DNA of 13,504 nucleotides from an uncultured Paraprevotella sp. Lineage in GTDB: Bacteria; Bacteroidota; Bacteroidia; Bacteroidales; Bacteroidaceae. Made by a program: the position numbers and the translations under genes. Below the pieces are notes generated by a model. It searched no databases, was not told where the DNA came from, and saw only the letters and a program-made list of their open reading frames with translations. The stretch lies in the NCBI GenBank assembly GCA_900770805.1, contig CAAGLP010000182.1, positions 1-13,504 on the forward strand, in the 5' to 3' direction. Below are positions 7,663 to 13,504 of this stretch, one piece after another. The number at the start of each line of letters is the position of its first letter. Position 1 is the first letter of the stretch.

Positions 7663-8934
7663 TTACAAGTCCTGACCGATGTCCTTACGGTAGTATTTGC
7701 CCTCGAACTGTATCTTTTGGGCTTCCTGCATGCTCTTTGCCAATGCTTCCGCCTTGGTTGAGCCGTATGAACTTACTGCAATGACACGTCCTCCGCTGGT
7801 AACGACTTGACCATCCTTACAGTCAGTGCCGGCATGGAAAACAATGCTATCCTCTACCTCGTCAATGCCTGTAATGGGGAATCCCTTTTCGTATGAACCG
7901 GGATAGCCTCCGCTTACCATCATTACGCAAACTGCGCTGCGCTGGTCAAACTCGATGGTCTTCTGACCTAAGGTTTGAGTCGCCACACCTTGCAAAAGAT
8001 CCACCAGGTCGCTCTTTATTCGGAGCATTACGGTTTCTGTTTCAGGATCGCCCATACGAACGTTGTATTCTATTACCTTAGGTTCTCCATCCACGTTTAT
8101 CAGACCGAAGAAGATGAATCCCTTGTAGTCGATACCTTCCTGGGCAAGGCCATTGACGGTCGGACGTATAATGCGGTCCTCTACTTTCTTCATCCAAGCT
8201 TCGTCGGCAAATGGAACGGGAGATACACTGCCCATGCCACCGGTGTTAAGACCGGTATCACCTTCGCCAATGCGCTTGTAGTCCTTTGCCTCGGGCAGGA
8301 TAACGTAGTCCTTGCCATCTGTCAGCACGAATACAGAGCACTCTATACCGCTCATGAATTCCTCGATAACTACACGGCTGGATGCACCACCAAACATGCC
8401 ACCGAGCATTTCCTCAAGTTCTTTCTCGGCCTCTTCCAAGGTGTCAAGTATGAGCACACCCTTACCGGCACAAAGACCGTCGGCCTTCAGAACGTAAGGA
8501 GCCTGAAGAGTGCGCAGGAAAGCCTTGCCCTCCTCCAGGGTTTCGCCAGTAAAGGTCTGGTATGCTGCAGTGGGGATGGCATGGCGCTGCATGAATCCCT
8601 TTGCAAAATCCTTACTGCCTTCGAGTACCGCACCTTGCTTGGAGGGGCCGATGACAGGAATTGATGCCAGTTCGGTACCAGCCTTGAAGTAGTCATAGAT
8701 ACCCTTTACCAATGGGTCTTCGGGACCAACAACAACCATGCTGATGTTGTTCTTCAGTACGAACTCTCTGATGGCCTCAAAGTCGTCAGCCTTCATGGCA
8801 ACGTTTTCGCCAGCCAGACTTGTTCCGGCATTACCGGGTGCAATGTATAGTTTTTCCACCTTGGGACTTTGGGCTATCTTCCATGCCAAAGCGTGTTCTC
8901 GGCCGCCAGAACCGAGCAGAAGTATTCTTTCCAT
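7663..8934 (-). CDS. purD: Phosphoribosylamine-glycine ligase (GAR synthetase)
   Basis: PurD joins 5-phosphoribosylamine to glycine using ATP, the second step of de novo purine synthesis, in the cytosol. At 423 residues it has the normal bacterial length. The order is standard: N-terminal domain with GSGGREHA (8-15) and GPEDPL (70-75), ATP-grasp domain with KADGLCAGKGV (150-160), GLNTGGMGS (228-236) and EYNVRMGDPET (289-299) for metal and nucleotide binding, and a C-terminal domain ending in a lysine-rich tail. The start at 8934 puts the first strand (MERILLLGSGG) in place and leaves 8 nt after the peptidase stop. No other purine gene is nearby, so it sits outside a pur operon here, in a mixed housekeeping cluster. 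I see no purine riboswitch or PurR-like site directly before it. Confidence 0.97.
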   Translation of the reverse strand: MERILLLGSGGREHALAWKIAQSPKVEKLYIAPGNAGTSLAGENVAMKADDFEAIREFVLKNNISMVVVGPEDPLVKGIYDYFKAGTELASIPVIGPSKQGAVLEGSKDFAKGFMQRHAIPTAAYQTFTGETLEEGKAFLRTLQAPYVLKADGLCAGKGVLILDTLEEAEKELEEMLGGMFGGASSRVVIEEFMSGIECSVFVLTDGKDYVILPEAKDYKRIGEGDTGLNTGGMGSVSPVPFADEAWMKKVEDRIIRPTVNGLAQEGIDYKGFIFFGLINVDGEPKVIEYNVRMGDPETETVMLRIKSDLVDLLQGVATQTLGQKTIEFDQRSAVCVMMVSGGYPGSYEKGFPITGIDEVEDSIVFHAGTDCKDGQVVTSGGRVIAVSSYGSTKAEALAKSMQEAQKIQFEGKYYRKDIGQDL

Positions 8935-8942
8935 AATATTGT

Positions 8943-11147
8943 TTATTTTAAATAGTCTTCAAAGTATCTTGTTATTCTCTCGTGCAGATGTACAGCATCC
9001 TTGCCATACATGTTATGCTCTCCACCGGGGTACAGGAAGTAGTCGCACTGTGTGCCTGCATCTATGCATGCACGGATGAAACTGAGTGTGTGCTGTGGCA
9101 CGCAGACAGGATCGTTGTAACCGATAATCAGTTGCAGGCGGCCCTTCAGATTGCCGGCACGCAAACGCAGGTTGCTGTTCTTGTATCCCTCGGGGTTCTG
9201 CTCGGGAGTGTCCATATAGCGTTCGCCGTACATTACTTCATAATAATTCCAGTCTATAACAGGACCACCGGCCACACCAACCTTGAACACCTCTGGATAT
9301 GTGAGCATCAGGTTTGTAGTCATGAAGCCACCAAAGCTCCAGCCGTGTACACCCATGCGGTCCTTGTCTACATAAGGCAGTGACATCAAATACTCAACAC
9401 CTTTATACTGGTCCTGGCATTCCACTGTTCCCAATTGACGGAATGTTTCCTGTTCGAAATCACGTCCGCGCCATTCACTACCACGTCCATCAAGGATGAA
9501 GACAATATAACCCTTCTGTGCCATATAGGTTTCCCATCCACGGCTTGACCAATGCCAGCTGGCATCTACCAGATGTGCATGAGGTCCGCCATAGACATAG
9601 ACGATAGTGGGGTATTTCTCCTTCTCGTTAAAGTCGGCAGGGAGCACCATACGATAATAGAGATTGGTTATGCCGTCGGCAGCCTTGATGCTGCCACTCT
9701 TGAAGGTGGGGATGCTGTATCCGTTCTCTTTCCATGTGTCTTTGGCTGTGAGGATATTGACACCCTTACCTGTTGTGGTGGACAGCAGGTTAATGCTTCT
9801 GGGCACATCCGGTGCAGTATATCCTGAGATTACAGCAGCACCGCTTTTGCTTAATTGTGCTTGATAGCATACACCCTCCTGAGGTCCTACAGGAGTGCGC
9901 TTGCCTCCGGAAATCTTCACGCTGTACAGACATGATTTGCGTGGGTCTGCTTCATTACTGCGGAAGATGAGACGGTGTGCCATGGTGTTGAAACCAACGA
10001 ACTCCTGTACTACCCACTTACCCTTTGTAATCTGCTTCAACTCATCCTTTTGCAAATCCAGAAGGTAAAGATGGTTGTAGCCGTCGCGCTGGCTCTGCAT
10101 TATAGCCTTTGTCTGATCCCATGGAAGGAAAGCCAGAGGATGCATAGGCTCTACATACTTGTCGTGTTTTTCCTCAAGTACGGTGCGGATAACATTTCCG
10201 GTTACTGCATCGTACTGCACAAGGCGCATGTGGTTCTGGTCACGGTTCAATTCAAAGATGTAGATACTTTTTCCGTCAGGAGCCCATGTCACGTTGGTGT
10301 GGTAGTCGTCCTTTTCACCTACGAGGTGCAGCCAGATGTTCTTCTTTGTCTCGGTGTTGAATACACCAACCTTTACGATATGGCTCTTTTCGCCAGCCAT
10401 GGGATAGTGGCATGAGTATGTCTCTGCTATGCGAGACTCACCCTCGGCAGGCCCTTGCGCTTTAATGTTAACCTGTGGGTAGCTGGGTACCATGCTCTGG
10501 TCCATGCGATAGTAGGCCAGCGACTTGCCGTCGGGAGACCAGAAGGTTCCGCCGCTAATACCGAATTCATCGCGATGTACACTCTGGCCATAAACAATGT
10601 CATCGCTGCCGTCTGTACTACCGTCCTGGCTGACTACCAAAGTATCGGAATTTGCGGTGAAGACATACAGATTTCCTCCTATGGTATATGCTGTATTTCT
10701 ACTCTTGATGTTGAAATCGCGAGTAACTGCACCCTCAGGCAGAGTCACATCATACAGCACACGGCATGCGTGGAAATCCAGCATTATGCGTCGCTGCCCT
10801 TTGGTAAACATTACCACAGGCTCTTCTGTGAGAGGAAAGGAGAAGTTATGTGCACTGAAGGCCACTTTCTCGGAGAAACACTTGTTCACCTGATCCACGG
10901 TCAGTATCTCTTTGCCGGTATTCAGGTCGTAAACGCCGTTCGGAGTTGTCTTCAACGCTAAGTTGCCCCACCATGATGTGTAGACATTTTCTGGGCGAAG
11001 ATTCCAGTAACTTTCGCCGCCACCCAACAGGTCGTTCAGAGTGAACTGCTTCTGCTGTGCCGATGCCGATACTATACACATAACGGAAAATACAAATGAT
11101 AATAAAGCCTTCATCGAAAGCTGTTTGAAACGATTAGTCTTCATCAT
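8943..11147 (-). CDS. Secreted S9 prolyl peptidase (PtpA/DPP-IV-like)
   Basis: A 734-residue exported serine peptidase of family S9, expected to remove di- or tripeptides ending in proline from peptides. A signal peptide is visible (hydrophobic core LLSFVFSVMCIV, then SASA before QQ at about residue 30). A beta-propeller covers about 30-500 and an alpha/beta-hydrolase domain the rest. The catalytic triad is S604 in GWSFGG, D679 in GYNDPV and H711 in GGEHNM. Counted from the second Met the numbers are 603/678/710, those I recall for P. gingivalis prolyl tripeptidyl peptidase PtpA, and a Glu falls at 636, also a PtpA residue. The DPP-IV double Glu is Asp-Glu here (HRDEFG, about 191-196). Start choice is open among 11147, 11144 and 11114; an N-terminal extension in frame to 11357 lies over rlmL and is not real. 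The gene overlaps the end of the methyltransferase by 14 nt. Confidence 0.93.
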   Translation of the reverse strand: MMKTNRFKQLSMKALLSFVFSVMCIVSASAQQKQFTLNDLLGGGESYWNLRPENVYTSWWGNLALKTTPNGVYDLNTGKEILTVDQVNKCFSEKVAFSAHNFSFPLTEEPVVMFTKGQRRIMLDFHACRVLYDVTLPEGAVTRDFNIKSRNTAYTIGGNLYVFTANSDTLVVSQDGSTDGSDDIVYGQSVHRDEFGISGGTFWSPDGKSLAYYRMDQSMVPSYPQVNIKAQGPAEGESRIAETYSCHYPMAGEKSHIVKVGVFNTETKKNIWLHLVGEKDDYHTNVTWAPDGKSIYIFELNRDQNHMRLVQYDAVTGNVIRTVLEEKHDKYVEPMHPLAFLPWDQTKAIMQSQRDGYNHLYLLDLQKDELKQITKGKWVVQEFVGFNTMAHRLIFRSNEADPRKSCLYSVKISGGKRTPVGPQEGVCYQAQLSKSGAAVISGYTAPDVPRSINLLSTTTGKGVNILTAKDTWKENGYSIPTFKSGSIKAADGITNLYYRMVLPADFNEKEKYPTIVYVYGGPHAHLVDASWHWSSRGWETYMAQKGYIVFILDGRGSEWRGRDFEQETFRQLGTVECQDQYKGVEYLMSLPYVDKDRMGVHGWSFGGFMTTNLMLTYPEVFKVGVAGGPVIDWNYYEVMYGERYMDTPEQNPEGYKNSNLRLRAGNLKGRLQLIIGYNDPVCVPQHTLSFIRACIDAGTQCDYFLYPGGEHNMYGKDAVHLHERITRYFEDYLK

Positions 11148-12648
11148 CTCTACGGAATTTATTGAATGATTTGTTGTTTTTCCTGTCAAAGTTCTTCTTG
11201 CCGAACTTGTCGCTACCGAACTTTCCCTTACGGCCTTCGCCATCACGACTGGAGAACTTGTTCTCGTATCTGTCATCACGTCTGTCGCCATGCTTGTCTC
11301 CGTCCTTGCGTCCGAACTTTCTGTCATCACGTCCGAATTTTCTTTCCTCGCGGGCATATTTGCCCTTGCCGAAATTGCGGTCGCCTGAAAGTTGGCGCTC
11401 CTCAGGTTCTTCGCCGAGGCGGGTCTTGAAATCGCGTTTTTGCTTGAAACGTTTCTGGTCGGCCATCAGACGGCGTTCCTGTGCAGTCTTAATATCACCG
11501 CCTCCGGCACGCATGTCGTTGAACTTGCCGTCGAAGATCTGATACTTGCGTAGTTCGCATTCAAGAGAACCATTGTAGAGAGGTGTTCTCAGCGAGGGTT
11601 TCAGTCCAATGGCCTCGAAGCATTCCTCTCTGTAACTCAACACCCAGGCATCTCCGCCCACAAACTGGTGCTTGAATCTCTCGCCTATCATTTTGTAGAG
11701 TCCTAACAGGTCGGGGGCAGAAATACGTTCTCCGTATGGAGGGTTGGTGACAATGATGCTCTTTTCCTTAGGTTGTGTGAAATCCTTGAAGTCCTGAAAT
11801 GCGATAGTAACTTCCTTGCTCAGGCCAGCAGCCTTCACGTTTCGTGTGGCTATATCCACGGCCTGACGGTTGTTGTCGTAGCCATAGATATGATGCTCAA
11901 AGGGACGCTCCATACTGTCATCGTCATAGATGCGTTCGAAGAGTTCCTTGTCAAAGTCGGGCCATTTCTCAAAAGCATACTCCTTGCGGAATACACCGGG
12001 TGCAATGCCACGTGCGATCAATGCAGCTTCCACGGCAAAGGTTCCGCTACCACACATTGGGTCTATCAAATCGCATTCACCACGCCAGCCGGTCTGTAGG
12101 ATAATGCCGGCAGCCAACACTTCGTTCAATGGTGCCTCGACAGCCTCCTGGCGGTAACCGCGACGGTGCAGACTCTCGCCTGAACTGTCCAGGGCCAGTG
12201 TGCAGTCGTATTCTGCAACATGAATGTGCAACTGTATGTCGGGGTTGACGATGCGTATGTTGGGACGGTTTCCGGTCTTCTCGCGGAATTGATCCACAAT
12301 TGCATCCTTCACCTTATAAGCTACGAACTTAGAGTGCTTGAATTCATTGCTGAATACCACACTGTCCACTGCAAATGTGGTTTCGTTGCTCAGGTACTGT
12401 GTCCAATCTATCTGCTTTACAGCTTCATACACCTCGTCGGCGGTCTTCGCCTTGAAGTGGCTGATGGGCTTGAGAATACGTATGGCAGTGCGCAGTTGGA
12501 AGTTGGCACGATACATAGTCTCCTTATTACCCGTAAAGGACACCATGCGGCGTCCTATCTGAATGTTGTTGGCTCCCAAGTCAATGAGTTCTGATGCCAA
12601 CACTGTTTCCAAACCTTGAAAGGTTTTGGCAATTAGTTCGAATTCCAT
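11134..12648 (-). CDS. rlmL: THUMP-domain 23S rRNA methyltransferase (RlmL-like) with charged tail
   Basis: A 504-residue class I methyltransferase of the COG0116/RlmL group; E. coli RlmL methylates G2445 of 23S rRNA to m2G. A ferredoxin-like and THUMP RNA-binding region covers about 1-155, and the Rossmann methyltransferase domain about 160-385, with SAM motif DPMCGSGT at 196-203, YGYDNN at 255-260 and catalytic NPPYG at 302-306. It lacks the second (RlmK) domain of the E. coli protein. Residues from about 395 to 504 are a low-complexity tail rich in Lys, Arg, Asp, Phe and Gly with recurring KFGR/KFG and GDR-like units, ending in RRDDED; it probably binds RNA or ribosomes without folding. 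The gene starts 16 nt after the cysE stop, with an A-rich leader and no clear Shine-Dalgarno. The exact target base is inferred from the family only. Confidence 0.92.
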   Translation of the reverse strand: MEFELIAKTFQGLETVLASELIDLGANNIQIGRRMVSFTGNKETMYRANFQLRTAIRILKPISHFKAKTADEVYEAVKQIDWTQYLSNETTFAVDSVVFSNEFKHSKFVAYKVKDAIVDQFREKTGNRPNIRIVNPDIQLHIHVAEYDCTLALDSSGESLHRRGYRQEAVEAPLNEVLAAGIILQTGWRGECDLIDPMCGSGTFAVEAALIARGIAPGVFRKEYAFEKWPDFDKELFERIYDDDSMERPFEHHIYGYDNNRQAVDIATRNVKAAGLSKEVTIAFQDFKDFTQPKEKSIIVTNPPYGERISAPDLLGLYKMIGERFKHQFVGGDAWVLSYREECFEAIGLKPSLRTPLYNGSLECELRKYQIFDGKFNDMRAGGGDIKTAQERRLMADQKRFKQKRDFKTRLGEEPEERQLSGDRNFGKGKYAREERKFGRDDRKFGRKDGDKHGDRRDDRYENKFSSRDGEGRKGKFGSDKFGKKNFDRKNNKSFNKFRRDDED

Positions 12649-12664
12649 TATATTGTTTTGTCTG

Positions 12665-13360
12665 TTATTGCTTGTTCTTGATATTGCTGCCTTGCATCAG
12701 TTTCTCGCCAGGTTTGGTTCCTTCTGTTACCCAAAGGTTACCTCCAATTATGGTACCTTTGCCAATGGTGATGCGTCCCAATACGGTGGAGTTACTGTAG
12801 ATTATTACGTCGTCTTCCAGAATAGGGTGACGTGGTATTCCCTTTATCGGATGACCGTTTTCGTCCAATGGGAAGCTCTTTGCTCCGAGTGTTACGCCCT
12901 GGTATAGTTTCACGTTATTGCCGATAATGCATGTTGCACCTATTACCACGCCTGTTCCGTGGTCTATGGTAAAATGGTGTCCTATGGTTGCTGCGGGATG
13001 GATGTCTATACCGGTTTCTGAGTGTGCTTTCTCGGTAATGATACGGGGAATCAGTTGTATTCCCAATTCCATCATCCTATGTGCTATGCGATAGTTTATC
13101 ATTGCCTTTATCACAGGATAGCAGCATATTATCTCGTCGTATGATTCTGCGGCAGGGTCTCCATTATAGGCAGCCTCCACGTCCATGTCCAGTTGGTGTT
13201 TTAGTTCCGGCAGGTAGTCTATCATTTTGGCTGCCTTCTCTTTCTCCATTATACTGCACATCTGGGCATATAGCAATTCTTCGCTCACTCCCTGTCCGTA
13301 GAACTTAGGGAACAGGATGGAGCGGAAACTTCCTATAATCTCTTCTACTTTGTTTACCAT
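12665..13360 (-). CDS. cysE: Serine O-acetyltransferase
   Basis: CysE makes O-acetylserine from serine and acetyl-CoA, the committed step of cysteine synthesis, in the cytosol. The 231-residue protein has an N-terminal helical part (1-115) and a left-handed beta-helix of hexapeptide repeats (about 119-215). Catalytic residues fall at D119 in DIHP and H134 in DHGTG, with the same 15-residue spacing as D143 and H158 of E. coli CysE; the GAKSFPLD and IPRHPILEDD loop is typical of the Bacteroidales/EpsC-type enzymes. The frame extends to 13477, but that part would be read from the intergenic hairpin and the tRNA, so I chose the ATG at 13360. The N-terminus is shorter than in E. coli CysE. It is the first protein gene of the cluster, 84 nt after the tRNA. 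Confidence 0.95.
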   Translation of the reverse strand: MVNKVEEIIGSFRSILFPKFYGQGVSEELLYAQMCSIMEKEKAAKMIDYLPELKHQLDMDVEAAYNGDPAAESYDEIICCYPVIKAMINYRIAHRMMELGIQLIPRIITEKAHSETGIDIHPAATIGHHFTIDHGTGVVIGATCIIGNNVKLYQGVTLGAKSFPLDENGHPIKGIPRHPILEDDVIIYSNSTVLGRITIGKGTIIGGNLWVTEGTKPGEKLMQGSNIKNKQ

Positions 13361-13408
13361 ATGTGTACGATATAATGCGTTCGCGTGCGCGCGCTTATTA
13401 TTACAAGT

Positions 13409-13434
13409 ATAGCCCATCGTTACCGACAGGCTAT
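13409..13434 (-). other. Stem-loop with GUAA loop between tRNA-Asn and cysE
   Basis: On the minus strand, ATAGCCTGTCG pairs with CGATGGGCTAT over 11 positions, two of them G-U, closed by GTAA, a GNRA-type tetraloop. It begins 11 bases after the tRNA 3' end. No T-run follows, so it is not a typical terminator. A processing signal between tRNA and mRNA, a 5'-end stabiliser for the cysE operon, or a weak attenuator are possible. The next bases, about 13377-13395, are an alternating G/C tract. Confidence 0.5.
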
Positions 13435-13444
13435 CATTCGCTTG

Positions 13445-13504
13445 CGCTTCAGGATGGGCTTGAACCAACGACCCCATGATTAACAGTCATGTGCTCTAAC
13501 CAAC
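13445..13504 (-). tRNA. tRNA-Asn (GTT), cut by the window edge
   Basis: Read on the minus strand, the sequence gives a D-loop end GTTGGTTAGAGC, anticodon stem CATGA/TCATG around loop CTGTTAA with anticodon GTT (13482-13484), a five-base variable region, T-loop TTCAAGC, acceptor strand CTGAAGC and discriminator G at 13445, as expected for asparagine. The T-stem GTTGG/CCATC has one T-T mismatch. CCA is not encoded after the discriminator. About 15 bases at the 5' end lie outside the window. The tRNA is in the same direction as cysE and may share a transcript with it. Confidence 0.88.

Noticed and set aside
7975..8664. 229-codon plus-strand frame
   Set aside because: It is antisense to purD, whose motifs are all intact on the minus strand; no domain is visible in the plus-strand reading.
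11148..11357. In-frame 70-residue N-terminal extension of the S9 peptidase
   Set aside because: It is encoded within the 3' end of rlmL, is Ser/Thr-rich low complexity mirroring the repeat tail, and would bury the signal peptide.
11160..11400. Possible CRISPR-like or tandem repeat DNA in the rlmL tail
   Set aside because: Repeat units are irregular in length and spacing and are in frame with a continuous coding sequence; there are no unique spacers.
13361..13477. In-frame extension of cysE
   Set aside because: It would be translated from the hairpin spacer and the tRNA-Asn gene.

Overview
The window looks like Bacteroidota chromosome, most likely Bacteroidales and possibly Prevotella or a relative; the genus is a guess. 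Supporting signs are weak Shine-Dalgarno sequences with A-rich starts, a tRNA-Asn without an encoded CCA end, a DUF2723 glycosyltransferase-like protein of about 1,100 residues, a secreted S9 prolyl peptidase closest in layout to Porphyromonas PtpA, and a THUMP methyltransferase with a charged C-terminal tail. There is no CRISPR array, insertion sequence, phage gene or obvious defence system.

Layout: positions 1-411 hold no gene I can support, only short competing reading frames, two possible stem-loops and an AT-rich promoter-like stretch. A Na+/phosphate cotransporter with a PhoU-like tail (412-2148, plus strand) follows. The convergent gap 2149-2296 holds a 14-bp palindrome and a strong terminator-like hairpin with a T-run, followed by a second perfect hairpin. 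Everything from 2297 to the right edge lies on the minus strand. In transcription order this is tRNA-Asn (cut by the window edge), serine acetyltransferase (cysE), a THUMP-domain 23S rRNA methyltransferase (rlmL-like), an S9 prolyl peptidase (PtpA/DPP-IV-like), purD, an unrecognised polytopic membrane protein, a YqaA/VTT membrane protein, a DUF2723 GT-C-like membrane protein and a small NodB-type polysaccharide deacetylase.

The eight minus-strand protein genes are packed with gaps of 6-16 nt or overlaps of 4-14 nt, so they are probably one long transcription unit, perhaps read through from the tRNA. The upstream part is housekeeping: cysteine synthesis, rRNA modification, peptide use and purine synthesis. 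The downstream half is envelope-related: three membrane proteins and a carbohydrate deacetylase whose start codon overlaps the DUF2723 stop codon. The best leads are that DUF2723-deacetylase coupling, the unrecognised membrane protein beside YqaA, the low-complexity methyltransferase tail, the structured elements in the non-coding segments, and the unexplained left edge. I see no convincing wholly new system.
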